Source: JBGTSJ01 sp041940305
GTDB lineage: Bacteria; Planctomycetota; Planctomycetia; Planctomycetales; Planctomycetaceae
NCBI GenBank assembly: GCA_041940305.1
Contig: JBGTSJ010000015.1
Span: forward strand, 1-64,000
Direction: 5' to 3'
Length of the DNA: 64,000 nt
A program made the position numbers and the translations under genes. The notes beneath the pieces were generated by a model. It saw only the letters and a list, made by a program, of their open reading frames with translations. It had not been told where the DNA came from and ran no database searches. Of this stretch, positions 43,590-52,677 are shown in pieces (positions within the stretch are counted from its first letter, which is position 1; each line of letters starts with the position of its first letter).

Positions 43590-44915
43590 TTATCCGGCCC
43601 AGTAGCCCGGGAGCGTATGATCGTACTCCGCCTCGGCCCCGCGCGCCTGATCGTCAACCCGGCCGTCCCGAAACACAGTGCGGCCGCGGACGATCGTGCG
43701 GACGGGCCAGCCTGTAAGGGTCGTACCGTCCCATGGGCTCCAGCCGCTTTTTGTGAGTTGTTCCTTGTTGCGGATCGTGGCGGTCCGCTCCAGATCGACG
43801 AGCACCAGGTCGGCGTCGTAACCGGGGGCGATGCGTCCCTTATTGAGGATATCCCACACGCGGGCCGGCGCGTCGCACATCCACGAGACGATCTGCTCCA
43901 GCGTGCAGACTCCGCGATGGGCCGCGTCCAGCATCAGTGCCAGCGAGTTCTCGACGGCCGGCAGTCCGGACGGGGACTTGGGATACGGCTGCCGCTTCTC
44001 TTCGAGCGTGTGCGGGGCATGGTCGGTCGCGATCACCTGAATATGCCCCGCTCGTAAGGCGTCCCACAGCGCGGCATTGTCGGCGGCGGTTTTGATCGAC
44101 GGATTCATCTGGACGAGCGATCCCAGCCGCGCGTAGTCGTCTACGTTGAACAGCAGATGATGCGGGCACGCCTCGGCTGTGACATACGGACTATGCTCGG
44201 CAAGCAGCCGGCATTCATCGGCCGTCGAGACGTGCAGGACATGGAACCGATGTTTGTGCCGTGCGGCGAGGTCCATCGCGCGCCGCGTCGCGATCACCGC
44301 CGCACGATGATCGCGGATCCGCGAATGGTCCGCGTACTCCGAGCCGCCGCCCAGTCTCTCGGCGTTCGCTCTCACAGTGGCCTCATCCTCGCAGTGAGCG
44401 CAGATCGGCAGCGTCGTCTCGGCAAAAATCCGCTCCAGCGCCGCCTGCTGGTCAACAAGCAGGTCGCCGGTGCTTGAGCCAATGAAAATCTTGATGCCGG
44501 GCGTGCGGCGGGCGCGCTGCAGTTCAGCGACGTTGTCGGGAGTCGCCCCGATATAGAAGCCGTAGTTCACGACGGACTTCGACGCCGCCAGCTGCAGCTT
44601 GTGCTCGAGTGCGGCCTGCGTGACCGCAGGGGGCCGGGTATTGGGCATCTCCAGAAACGTCGTGACGCCCCCTTTGGCGCACGCCAGGCTTCCCGTGTGC
44701 AGGTCTTCCTTATGCGTCAGTCCTGGTTCGCGGAAGTGCACCTGGTCGTCGATCACACCCGGCAGCACATGCAGCCCCGCGGCGTCGATCACTTCATCCA
44801 CAGCGGCAGTGCGCGGCGGATCGACGTCTTCAATCCCATGATCTGTGATCAGGAGATCGGCACGGCGCACACCGTTTAGCAGCACACAGGTTCCGTTGCG
44901 GATGAGCGTTCGCAT
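43590..44915 (-). CDS. pyrC: Dihydroorotase (class I)
   Basis: 441 residues, an amidohydrolase-fold dihydroorotase: it closes N-carbamoyl-aspartate to dihydroorotate in pyrimidine synthesis. Visible: VIDDQVHFREPGLTHKED (the usual first metal His of the HxH motif is Gln here), FLEMPNTRPPAVT, HVLHVSTADECRLL, and VIATDHAPHTLEEK with the conserved TDHAPH. The DDQVHF form is seen in a known subgroup, so the enzyme is probably active. ATG 44915, preceded by a 236-bp divergent region. No other pyrimidine gene is nearby. Confidence 0.92.
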   Translation of the reverse strand: MRTLIRNGTCVLLNGVRRADLLITDHGIEDVDPPRTAAVDEVIDAAGLHVLPGVIDDQVHFREPGLTHKEDLHTGSLACAKGGVTTFLEMPNTRPPAVTQAALEHKLQLAASKSVVNYGFYIGATPDNVAELQRARRTPGIKIFIGSSTGDLLVDQQAALERIFAETTLPICAHCEDEATVRANAERLGGGSEYADHSRIRDHRAAVIATRRAMDLAARHKHRFHVLHVSTADECRLLAEHSPYVTAEACPHHLLFNVDDYARLGSLVQMNPSIKTAADNAALWDALRAGHIQVIATDHAPHTLEEKRQPYPKSPSGLPAVENSLALMLDAAHRGVCTLEQIVSWMCDAPARVWDILNKGRIAPGYDADLVLVDLERTATIRNKEQLTKSGWSPWDGTTLTGWPVRTIVRGRTVFRDGRVDDQARGAEAEYDHTLPGYWAG

Positions 44916-45081
44916 GGGGGCAGGATAGCCGATCGAACCGCGAGATTGTTATCGCGAGGGGCACGCGCGAGTGCATCAGAGCCGATCAGGCAATCCACAC
45001 CGTCAGTAACGTCCCGCGCCCGCTAAAAAATCGTCATGCGCAGAATCTCTGCGGGCAGACGGTCCGCGCCGTGGCGGGAGT

Positions 45082-45090
45082 TGGTATAAT
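45082..45090 (+). promoter_or_regulatory. Extended -10 promoter for the STAS gene
   Basis: TGGTATAAT: a perfect TATAAT (45085-45090) preceded by TG one base before it. No good -35 is seen, as expected for an extended -10 promoter. It lies about 60 bp before ATG 45152. Found by eye. Confidence 0.5.
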
Positions 45091-45151
45091 CCACACGCCT
45101 GTCTGAAGCGTCGTTCGACCTGCCGACGGTTTCGTTTCAGGAGAGTCAATC

Positions 45152-45664
45152 ATGGCGGCTTCCGGCATTATCTATGCCTCCTGCGACAGCGGAGTCGCAA
45201 CGCTCCGCGTCTGCGGGCGGGCGCAGGCGCATCAATGCACGTCCATGCGCCGCTTTGCCGAGGATGTGCTCTCCGGCCGTGCATCGGAGATCCGGGTCGA
45301 TCTGAGCGGCTGCGACCACTTCGACAGCACCTTTCTGGGGACGCTGCTGCATCTGCGGCGAGCCAAGTGTGAGTCCGGGGAGGCATTGCTGACGCTCGTC
45401 TCTCCCTCGGAGGCGTGCCTGCAAATCCTGACCCGTATGGGAGCGCGGTCGCTCTTCCATATCGACAACGCCTGCTGCGACGCCGACACCCAGGTCTGGG
45501 ACGCCCTCCCGCAAGACGAAGCCGGCGACTGCGGACTGGACTTCAAACGCAACGTCGTCGAAGCCCACCAGGAACTCGCCGAAGTCGAAGGCCCGCTCCG
45601 CGACCAGTATCGGCTGGTGGCCGAGATGGCGGCCGAAGACCTGGCGGCCGCCCAGCAGCGGTAG
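45152..45664 (+). CDS. STAS-domain protein (anti-anti-sigma-like)
   Basis: 170 residues. STAS fold with the phosphorylatable region IRVDLSGCDHFDSTFLGTLL (D58-S59) and SPSEACLQILTRMGARSLF. Such proteins, when dephosphorylated, bind an anti-sigma kinase and free a sigma factor. The C-terminal ~70 residues are acidic and helical (VVEAHQELAEVEGPLRDQY) and extend the domain. ATG 45152 has AGGAG upstream and an extended -10 promoter at 45082-45090. No cognate kinase or sigma gene is adjacent. A hairpin follows at 45687-45720. Confidence 0.88.
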   Translation: MAASGIIYASCDSGVATLRVCGRAQAHQCTSMRRFAEDVLSGRASEIRVDLSGCDHFDSTFLGTLLHLRRAKCESGEALLTLVSPSEACLQILTRMGARSLFHIDNACCDADTQVWDALPQDEAGDCGLDFKRNVVEAHQELAEVEGPLRDQYRLVAEMAAEDLAAAQQR

Positions 45665-45686
45665 TTTCTGCCGGTCATCGCCGCTT

Positions 45687-45720
45687 CGGTCTCACCGCAC
45701 GTCACTGCGTCGTGAGACCG
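45687..45720 (+). terminator. Possible terminator hairpin after the STAS gene
   Basis: Perfect 9-bp arms CGGTCTCAC (45687-45695) and GTGAGACCG (45712-45720) with a 16-nt loop, 22 bp after the stop and followed by CGTTTCG. The T-run is short, so a terminator is only likely. Confidence 0.5.
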
Positions 45721-46102
45721 CGTTTCGAGGACGACTTGATCGTACTCACTCGACACGCGCTCCCTCGCGATGCGTCTGCGGCGCAACAGCAGGCGACACG
45801 AAGGTTTCGGCCCGGCGATCGGTCTCGCACGGGCACACCAACCAACGTGCCGAACTCTCGTTTCCTGCATACCTGCTTCAGCCCGAAAATCCGGCACCAT
45901 CGGGACAATCGTTACAGATTACCAACTTGCGCGACCGATACTATCCGCAATGGTCCGTCCTCCCGCGCACCCGCTACCACCGGGCTGCGCGGACCCGACC
46001 TGACAGAACAGTGTGAATGACCTTCCCTGCGGGATGGCGGCAGTCCACCACACGGGCTGGATCGCCGTCGCGCCGCGGGAACCATTAGGCAAGGACGCAC
46101 TG
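45721..46102. other. Intergenic region before the BBP7 gene
   Basis: The rest of the 438-bp gap. Short frames (for example 45770-46003) have no family features. A TACTAT near 45939 could be a -10 element, but no partner -35 is clear. No RNA or repeat is seen. Confidence 0.45.
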
Positions 46103-47896
46103 ATGCGGATTCAGCACTGGTTAACGGCGATCATGAGCCTGCTCGGGCCTCTGGTCGTAGGCTCGACGACGATGGCGCAGCCCGGCCCGGCTTGGCAGGG
46201 GCAGCCTCCGGCGGGCGCACGTCCCCCGATTCAGCAGACCGCCTATCCGCAGCCCGACCCGGTGCTCGCCCAGACACCGATGGTCCCGCCCGGATTCCAG
46301 CCGGCGTTCTCGACGAACAACCCCAACGTGATGTATCCGCCGGGGACGCCGTACGGCGCGCAGCCCTGGCCCGCCATCAGCCCGCATCTCGGCCCCAACG
46401 TGATGCAGGATCAGCATTACAACCGGGACGGCATGTGGCTCAACGAGGCCATCCAGCGGAAGCGGATTTGGTACGGCGACATCGACTACGTGCACACGAC
46501 GTTCGACGGCGCGGGCGAGTCCTGGATCGGCTCGCGGCCCGCGCGGCTCGATCGGATCACCGACGACTTTCCGTGGATTAACACCTGGCCGAACGGCGGC
46601 CCGATTGGTGCGGGCGACGGCGAGCCGGTGCCCACCGGTCCCGGGCCGTATCCCTTTGTCTTCCTGCAGGAGGACGTGGATGACTTCGTCGGCGTCGCCA
46701 CCATTCTTCCACCCGAGGTCTTTCCGATCCGCAAGACCGACATCCTTGACGACAACCTCGGAGCGGACGGATTCCGCGTGCGAGCGGGTTACTTCGACAA
46801 CGACGGCACCGGCATCGGGGCCGAGTTCTGGTGGGGCTTCCAGGCCGGCGACGTTCGCCAGTACGGCCAGGATAAGATCAACGGCATCCCCATCACGCAG
46901 GACTTGATCGCGGGCGTGAACTTCGACGGAGTGCCGTTCAACCTGCGGCTCGACGAGTACGACAACGTCCAGGGTGGGTACATCCCGTTCACCAAAGTCG
47001 GGGCATTGGCGCTGAATGACAGCTCTGGCGTGATTGACATTCTCTTTCCGGGATCGGGCTTCACCGGGACCACGCAGAAGTACGACCTGCTGTACCGGGT
47101 GGAGGACACGATTTCCGGCGGCGGCGCTGACGTGAAATTCTTTCTCGGCCACCTGTACAAGCGGCAGCATGCCCAGATCAAGACGTTCGCCGCCGCGAAG
47201 TACATTGTGATCGACGAGCGGTTCCAGTTCCGCGGACTCGACAGCGGCTTCCACTACGTGATCGACCTGGAAACGGGTGACGACGAGGCCCCCACGTTCC
47301 GTCCGGAAGACGGAACTGTCGTTGGCCCGCTGTATCCACTGTTCGAGTCGACTCTCGCCCAGGATGTGACGAGTCATCTGGCCGGTCCCGAGATCGGACT
47401 CCGCGGCGACATCGGACAGAGCAAAGGCTTCAAACTGTGGTGGACGGGAGCGTTGGGCCTGCTCGTCAACCACGAACGCGGTGAGCTCCGCGGCCAGAAT
47501 ATCGGCAACGCCCACTTTTTTAACACCAACATCGGCGATCCGACCGACCCGGGTGATGACACCGGTTTCGGAACGATCTTCGGGCCCGCGTTCGACATGT
47601 TCTCGAACGATACCCGGTTCCACGACACCGACACCCACACCCACCTCTCGCCTTCGTTTCAGATCGGCATCAACGCCGAGATCGGGATCTTCGACGTCGT
47701 GCCCGGCATCCGCCGCATGAGCTTCTTCGACGATGCGAAGCTGAATGTCGGCTACAACACCACGCTAATCGGAAAGGTGGCCCGGGCCTCGGACTCCGTT
47801 CACTGGCGGGGCTTCCCGGACTTTCCGTCCGTCGACTTTGACTACGACACCTTCCAGATTCATCAGCTCAGCATCGGTCTGCACTTCGAGCGATAA
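46103..47896 (+). CDS. BBP7-family outer-membrane beta-barrel protein
   Basis: 597 residues. Signal peptide (LTAIMSLLGPLVVGSTTMA-QPGP), then a Pro-rich stretch to about residue 100, then a barrel: YGDIDYVHTTFDGAGESWIG, FRVRAGYFDNDGTGIGAEFW and a C-terminal LSIGLHFER ending in an aromatic-charged strand, as in outer-membrane barrels. BBP7 is a family nearly restricted to planctomycetes. ATG 46103 with AAGGA upstream is chosen; the earlier ATG 46013 gives no signal peptide. Monocistronic. It marks the phylum strongly. Confidence 0.9.
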   Translation: MRIQHWLTAIMSLLGPLVVGSTTMAQPGPAWQGQPPAGARPPIQQTAYPQPDPVLAQTPMVPPGFQPAFSTNNPNVMYPPGTPYGAQPWPAISPHLGPNVMQDQHYNRDGMWLNEAIQRKRIWYGDIDYVHTTFDGAGESWIGSRPARLDRITDDFPWINTWPNGGPIGAGDGEPVPTGPGPYPFVFLQEDVDDFVGVATILPPEVFPIRKTDILDDNLGADGFRVRAGYFDNDGTGIGAEFWWGFQAGDVRQYGQDKINGIPITQDLIAGVNFDGVPFNLRLDEYDNVQGGYIPFTKVGALALNDSSGVIDILFPGSGFTGTTQKYDLLYRVEDTISGGGADVKFFLGHLYKRQHAQIKTFAAAKYIVIDERFQFRGLDSGFHYVIDLETGDDEAPTFRPEDGTVVGPLYPLFESTLAQDVTSHLAGPEIGLRGDIGQSKGFKLWWTGALGLLVNHERGELRGQNIGNAHFFNTNIGDPTDPGDDTGFGTIFGPAFDMFSNDTRFHDTDTHTHLSPSFQIGINAEIGIFDVVPGIRRMSFFDDAKLNVGYNTTLIGKVARASDSVHWRGFPDFPSVDFDYDTFQIHQLSIGLHFER

Positions 47897-48257
47897 AGCC
47901 TCCTGCTGAGCCCGCCCGGAAACCCGGTCGCTTCAACAGGCCGGGTTTCGACTGGTGCTTGTGAATTCTTCAATCGCGGCCAACGGATCCGCATCAGCCC
48001 GCAGCGCCCGAGTGGACGGAGGACCTCCACGCGGCAGCGCTGCGGGTGCTTTTGCTGGAACTCTCCGTCAAGAGCTGCAGACGGGTCTGTGACCCCGTCC
48101 GAACCAGCCGGGTCGTCGAGCTTCCACCCGCTCGCCCGGCCTCCCAGAAGCCGGCTCCAGAAACGACTCTCCCGTCGCCCTGCCGGTTCGGACGCCGTTC
48201 CCTTCCGCGTCGCGGCCCGGACGGACAGACTACTGAGAGCACTCAAGGAGAATCGCC
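47897..48257. other. Intergenic region between BBP7 and M81 genes
   Basis: 361 bp. Apart from the palindromic repeat at 47919-47949 nothing is assignable. A strong ribosome site (AAGGAG) for the next gene is at its end. Confidence 0.5.
47919..47949. repeat. Palindromic repeat, AAACCCGGTTTCT family, copy 3
   Basis: Shorter copy: arms GAAACCCGG (47919-47927) and CCGGGTTTC (47941-47949) with a 13-nt loop. It lies just after the BBP7 stop. Confidence 0.65.
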
Positions 48258-49754
48258 ATGCGAGTCGGCGTGATTGCGCTGCTGCAGGAAACGAACACCT
48301 TCATTGCCGAGCCGACGACGCTACGGCATTTTGAAGAGAACCTGCTGGTGACGGGAGAGCGGGTGCGCTCCGAACTGGCGGACACGCAGCACGAGACGGG
48401 AGGGTTCTTTGAGGGTCTCTCGCGACAGAAGCTCGATGCCGTTCCCATCTTTGCCGCCCGGGCGCTGCCGTATGGGACCGTGACCGACGAGACATATGCG
48501 ACGCTCAAGTCGCAGATGTTGGCGGCGCTCGCGGAGGCGGGGCCGCTTGATGGATTGCTGGTCGCACCGCATGGAGCGACGGTGAGTGCGACGGTGCGGG
48601 ACGTCGACGGGGACTGGCTGGCGGCCGTGCGGGACGCCGTCGGTGCCAAGCTGCCGGTGATCAGCACGGCCGATCCGCATGGGAACCTGTCCCAACAGAT
48701 GGTGGACGCCGTCGATGCGATGATCGCCTACCGGACGAATCCGCACCTGGATCAGCGCGCACGGGGACTGGAAGCGGCCGAGTTGATGGGGCGCACGCTG
48801 CGCGGAGAGGTGCGACCGGTCGCGGCGGCGGCGTTTCCGCCGATGATTATGAACATCGACCGGCAGTGCACCTCGGAGGAGCCGTGCCAGGAAATGTGCG
48901 GCCTGGTGGACGAAGTGCGCCGGCGGCCGGGCGTCGTGTCGGCCAGTCTGTTCCTCGGATTCCCGTATGCCGACGTGCAGGAGATGGGATCCGCTCTCGT
49001 TGTCGTGGCGGATGGCGACCAGTCGCTCGCGGAGAGAAATGCGGCGGAACTGGGACACGTGCTGTGGGAGCGGCGCGACGAGTTCACCGGACGCCTGCTG
49101 GACGCGGAGGCTGCGGTGACGCAGGCGGCTGGGATGCCGGGACCGGTGTGCCTGCTGGACATGGGGGACAACGTCGGCGGCGGATCATCCGCGGACGGAA
49201 CAACGCTCGCCCACGTGCTGCATCGACGGAGCGGCGGGCCGGGATTCATCTGCCTCTACGATCCGGCGGCGGTGCGGGCCTGCGAGGCGGCGGGTGAGGG
49301 GAGCGAGGCGGTGCTCCGTGTGGGCGGGCATACGGATTCGCTGCATGGCGAACCGCTCACGGCGTCGTTTCGGATCGAGCGCATCTGCGACGGACGGTTT
49401 GAGGAGCCGGAAGCGCGGCACGGAGGGATGCGACACTTCGACCAGGGGCGGACCGCCCTCGTGACCACATCCAGCGGACTGACGGTGATGCTCACCTCTC
49501 GGCGGATGGTGCCGTTCAGCCTGCACCAGCTCACCGACCTGGGCGTCGATCCGCAGCGCTTCCAGTTCATCGTCGCCAAGGGCGTGAATGCCCCCCTGGC
49601 GGCCTATCAGCAGGTCTGTCCGAGCATTGTCCGGGTCAACACGCCCGGAGCGACGACGGCGGACCTCACCCGACTGACGTTTCACCACCGGCGGAAACCG
49701 ATGTTTCCGTTTGAGGCGGAAGCAGGCTGGAGCGCATCGTGCCGGCGGGGTTAA
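48258..49754 (+). CDS. M81-family metallopeptidase (MlrC-like)
   Basis: 498 residues. The family is named for MlrC, which degrades microcystin peptides; bacterial members outside that pathway have unknown substrates. Visible: VGVIALLQETNTFIAEPTTL at the start, LLVAPHGATVSATVRDVDGD with a metal-type His, ISTADPHGNLSQQMVD, LLDMGDNVGGGSSADGT and VKGVNAP-type late motif (FIVAKGVNAPLAAYQQVC). No signal peptide. ATG 48258 has AAGGAG at good distance. The final codons and the TAA stop lie inside a palindromic repeat (49741-49770), so the last few residues (SASCRRG) come from that element. Confidence 0.88.
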   Translation: MRVGVIALLQETNTFIAEPTTLRHFEENLLVTGERVRSELADTQHETGGFFEGLSRQKLDAVPIFAARALPYGTVTDETYATLKSQMLAALAEAGPLDGLLVAPHGATVSATVRDVDGDWLAAVRDAVGAKLPVISTADPHGNLSQQMVDAVDAMIAYRTNPHLDQRARGLEAAELMGRTLRGEVRPVAAAAFPPMIMNIDRQCTSEEPCQEMCGLVDEVRRRPGVVSASLFLGFPYADVQEMGSALVVVADGDQSLAERNAAELGHVLWERRDEFTGRLLDAEAAVTQAAGMPGPVCLLDMGDNVGGGSSADGTTLAHVLHRRSGGPGFICLYDPAAVRACEAAGEGSEAVLRVGGHTDSLHGEPLTASFRIERICDGRFEEPEARHGGMRHFDQGRTALVTTSSGLTVMLTSRRMVPFSLHQLTDLGVDPQRFQFIVAKGVNAPLAAYQQVCPSIVRVNTPGATTADLTRLTFHHRRKPMFPFEAEAGWSASCRRG

Positions 49755-49770
49755 GCCCCGCCGCTCGTTG
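49741..49770. repeat. Palindromic repeat, GCGGCGGG family, copy 2
   Basis: Arms CGGCGGGG (49743-49750) and CCCCGCCG (49756-49763) around TTAAG, then CTCGTTGA. It supplies the TAA stop (49752-49754) of the M81 gene and lies between convergent genes. Confidence 0.7.
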
Positions 49771-49781
49771 AGGGACCGCTG

Positions 49782-51482
49782 CTACTCGTCGGTGACGCAG
49801 CCTTCGCTCGCGCTCTTCACGTTCTTGATGTATTTGTAGAGCGTGCCGCGGGTGAACTTGTAGGCGGGAGCCTTCCAGGCGGAGCGGCGGTGTTCGAGCT
49901 CGGCATCGGAGACCGCGACGTCGATGCGGTTGGACTCCGCGTCGATCGTGATCGAGTCTCCGTCCTGCAGGAGTGCGATCGTGCCACCGGCCTGGGCTTC
50001 GGGCGTCACGTGGCCGATGATGAAGCCGTGGGAGCCACCGGAGAACCGACCATCGGTGAGCAGGGCGACCTTGTCGCCGAGGCCTGCGCCCATGAGGGCG
50101 GAGGTCGGAGTCAGCATCTCCGGCATGCCGGGCCCGCCTTGCGGGCCTTCGTAGCGGATGACGATCACCTCGCCCCCCTTGATCTTCCCCTGCTCCAGGC
50201 CGTGCAGCATGTCTTCCTCGCTGTCGAAGCACAGGGCGGGGCCGGTGAACTTCAGTCCTTCCTTCCCGGTGATCTTCGCCACGGCCCCCTCGGGTGCCAC
50301 GTTGCCGCGCATGATCCGGATATGTCCGCTGGCCTTGATCGGCTGCTCCAGCGGATGCACGACGTCCTGTCCCTCCGCCAGCCCCGGCAGCTCGGCGACG
50401 TTCTGGGCGAGCGTGCGGCTGGTGACCGTCATGCAGTCGCCGTCCAGCAGCCCCTTCTCCAGCAGGTACTTGATGACGGCGGGCGTCCCGCCGACCTTGT
50501 GCAGATCTTCCATGACGTACTTGCCGGACGGCTTGAGGTCCGCAATGTACGGAATGCGGTCGCTCACCTTCTGGAAATCGTCGATCGTCAGTTCGACGTC
50601 CACGCTGCGGGCCATGGCGATCAGGTGCAGCACCGCGTTGGTGGAGCCGCCGAGCGCCATGATGATCACCATCGCGTTTTCGAAGGCGGTGCGGGTCATG
50701 ATGTCCCGGGGCTTGAGATCCAGTTCGAGCAACTTGTGGATCGCGGCCCCGGCCTGGATGCATTCCTCCAGTTTGCCGGGGTCCTCGGCCGGCATGGAAG
50801 AGGAGTAGGGGAGCGACATGCCGAGTGTCTCGATCGCGCTGGCCATGGTATTGGCGGTGTACATGCCTCCGCAGGCCCCGGCCCCGGGGATGGAGCACTT
50901 CACGATCTCCTGCCGCTGCTCTTCGGTGATCGCGCCGCTGATCTTCTGTCCGTAGGACTGGAACGCGGAGACCACATCCAGCTTGTCGGCAGTGACCCCT
51001 TTCACCCCCTTGAGCTTCAGCGAGCAGCCGGCGCGGATCGTGCCGCCGTAGATCATGATGGCCGGCCGGTTCAGCCGTCCCATCGCCATCACGCACCCCG
51101 GCATGTTCTTGTCGCAGCCGGGGAGGGCGATCAGGGCGTCGTACCACTGCCCCCCCATCACGGTCTCGATGGAGTCGGCGATGAGGTCGCGCGACTGCAG
51201 CGAGAAGCTCATGCCGTCGGTCCCCATGGAGATGCCGTCGGAGACCCCCACCGTGTTGAACCGGAAGCCCACCGCTCCGGCCGCATTGACCCCCTCCTTG
51301 ACCTTCGCCGCCAGGTCGAGCAGATGCATGTTGCAGGGGTTCCCCTCGTACCACACCGACGCGACTCCGACCTGCGGCTTCTGCATGTCGTCGGTCGACA
51401 TGCCGGTCGCGTACAACATGGCCTGGGAAGCGCCCTGCGAAGCGGGCTGCGTAATTCGTGCGGAGAACTTGTTCAGAGGCAT
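49782..51482 (-). CDS. ilvD: Dihydroxy-acid dehydratase
   Basis: 566 residues, the usual length. It makes the 2-oxo acids in valine and isoleucine synthesis using an iron-sulfur cluster. Cluster and active-site motifs: LPGCDKNMPGCVMAMGR, GAGACGGMYTANTMASAI, and SGGSHGFIIGHVTPEA near the C-terminus. ATG 51482 gives the family start (MPLNKFSARITQPASQG). The frame runs on to 51557 through the inverted repeat, which is not part of the gene. No other branched-chain gene is nearby. Divergent from the transglutaminase gene, with the inverted repeat between them. Confidence 0.94.
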   Translation of the reverse strand: MPLNKFSARITQPASQGASQAMLYATGMSTDDMQKPQVGVASVWYEGNPCNMHLLDLAAKVKEGVNAAGAVGFRFNTVGVSDGISMGTDGMSFSLQSRDLIADSIETVMGGQWYDALIALPGCDKNMPGCVMAMGRLNRPAIMIYGGTIRAGCSLKLKGVKGVTADKLDVVSAFQSYGQKISGAITEEQRQEIVKCSIPGAGACGGMYTANTMASAIETLGMSLPYSSSMPAEDPGKLEECIQAGAAIHKLLELDLKPRDIMTRTAFENAMVIIMALGGSTNAVLHLIAMARSVDVELTIDDFQKVSDRIPYIADLKPSGKYVMEDLHKVGGTPAVIKYLLEKGLLDGDCMTVTSRTLAQNVAELPGLAEGQDVVHPLEQPIKASGHIRIMRGNVAPEGAVAKITGKEGLKFTGPALCFDSEEDMLHGLEQGKIKGGEVIVIRYEGPQGGPGMPEMLTPTSALMGAGLGDKVALLTDGRFSGGSHGFIIGHVTPEAQAGGTIALLQDGDSITIDAESNRIDVAVSDAELEHRRSAWKAPAYKFTRGTLYKYIKNVKSASEGCVTDE

Positions 51483-51515
51483 GTCGATGATCAATAGAGT
51501 TTTCAGAACCATCAC

Positions 51516-51586
51516 ACTAGCCCGACGCGCAAGCGAGGGACCGGCGTCGAGAAGCATTCAGTCCCTCGCTTGCGCGTCGGGCTAGT
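51516..51586. repeat. Long perfect inverted repeat, CTAGCCCGACGCG type
   Basis: Arms of 26 bp with no mismatch (51516-51541 and 51561-51586) and a 19-nt loop; the left arm starts ACTAGCCCGACGCGCAAGCG. A second hairpin follows directly (arms CGCTCCTTC 51589-51597 and GAAGGAGCG 51604-51612). It lies in the divergent region between ilvD and the transglutaminase gene, 34 bp upstream of the ilvD start. The form suggests a dispersed REP-like element or a MITE-like remnant; no transposase is near. Confidence 0.8.
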
Positions 51587-51745
51587 ATCGCTCCTTCCAG
51601 GTCGAAGGAGCGGCAGTGGGACAACATGATAGACGCCCGCGGGACCGAGGACACGCGAGCGGAGCGGATTGTTCGCTGGTTGCGGATGCGGGCGAGCCGG
51701 TGATATCGTCCCGGCTGCCCTCACGTGGGGAGACAGGCCGCCGGC

Positions 51746-52654
51746 ATGCAGTACAAGATCACGCACAGCACGTCTTACCAGTATTCGACGGCGGTCAGCG
51801 TCTGCCACAATCTGGTGATGCTCACGCCGCGGGACGACTCGCGCGTGCACATCCATCATCACCGGCTGACGACGCACCCCACGCCGCAGTTCTCCTCCCG
51901 CCGCAAGGACGCATTCGGCAACGTCGTGAATGCGTTCTCAATCGAAGAGAACCACCGCCAGTTGACGGTGACGGCGACGAACCGCGTGACGGTCTCCAGC
52001 CATTCGCTCCCCGCGGATGATTCGACTCCGGCCTGGGAGTCGGTTCCCGCCGCGATCCAGGAGCAGTCCGATCCGGAGTGGATCGCGTCGGCGCGGTTCG
52101 CCTTCGATTCCCCGCGAATCGCATGCTCTGAGGAATTCGCCGACTACGCCCGGCAGTCCTACGCTCCAAGTCGGCCCGTGCTAGCAGCAGCACGCGATCT
52201 GACGTCCCGCATCCATCGGGACTTCCAGTACGACAAGTCGGCCACGGTCGTGACGACGGCCACGAGCGACGCGTTCCGGTTGCGCAAAGGGGTCTGCCAG
52301 GACTTCGCGCACATCCAGATCGCCTGCCTGCGCTCGATCGGCCTGCCGGCACGCTACGTCAGCGGGTATCTGCGAACGTATCCGCCGCCAGGGAAACCGC
52401 GGCTGGTCGGAGCGGACCAGTCGCATGCGTGGGTCTCGTCTTACTGCGGTCCCGAGATCGGCTGGGTGGAGTTCGATCCCACCAACAACTGCATCTGCGG
52501 CACGGATCACGTCCCGATCGCATGGGGTCGCGACTACGGTGACGTGGTGCCGATGCGGGGGGTGTTCCTGGGTGGAGGCGCCCATCAGCTGAAGGTATCG
52601 GTGGACGTGATGCCGGTAGAATCGGAAGCTGTCGTATCGAGTCCGAGTGCCTGA
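51746..52654 (+). CDS. Transglutaminase-like (cysteine protease fold) protein
   Basis: 302 residues. The N-terminal ~150 residues match the beta-rich region common before bacterial transglutaminase-like domains (YKITHSTSYQYSTAVSVCHN). Catalytic residues: C184 in LRKGVCQDFAHIQIACLRSI, His in SHAWVSSYCG and Asp in WVEFDPTNN. The family includes peptidases and cross-linking enzymes; the activity cannot be told. No signal peptide, so it is cytoplasmic. ATG 51746; GTG 51725 is a possible earlier start. Confidence 0.88.
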   Translation: MQYKITHSTSYQYSTAVSVCHNLVMLTPRDDSRVHIHHHRLTTHPTPQFSSRRKDAFGNVVNAFSIEENHRQLTVTATNRVTVSSHSLPADDSTPAWESVPAAIQEQSDPEWIASARFAFDSPRIACSEEFADYARQSYAPSRPVLAAARDLTSRIHRDFQYDKSATVVTTATSDAFRLRKGVCQDFAHIQIACLRSIGLPARYVSGYLRTYPPPGKPRLVGADQSHAWVSSYCGPEIGWVEFDPTNNCICGTDHVPIAWGRDYGDVVPMRGVFLGGGAHQLKVSVDVMPVESEAVVSSPSA

Positions 52655-52677
52655 AGCCGTTCCAGGGAGTATCTGAG

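Noticed and set aside
49890..51497. 535-aa plus-strand and 562-aa minus-strand frames over ilvD
   Set aside because: Both are shadows: ilvD motifs are complete in the third frame and neither alternative has a recognisable domain.
51483..51557. N-terminal extension of IlvD to 51557
   Set aside because: It would be translated from the inverted repeat, and the family start lies at ATG 51482.
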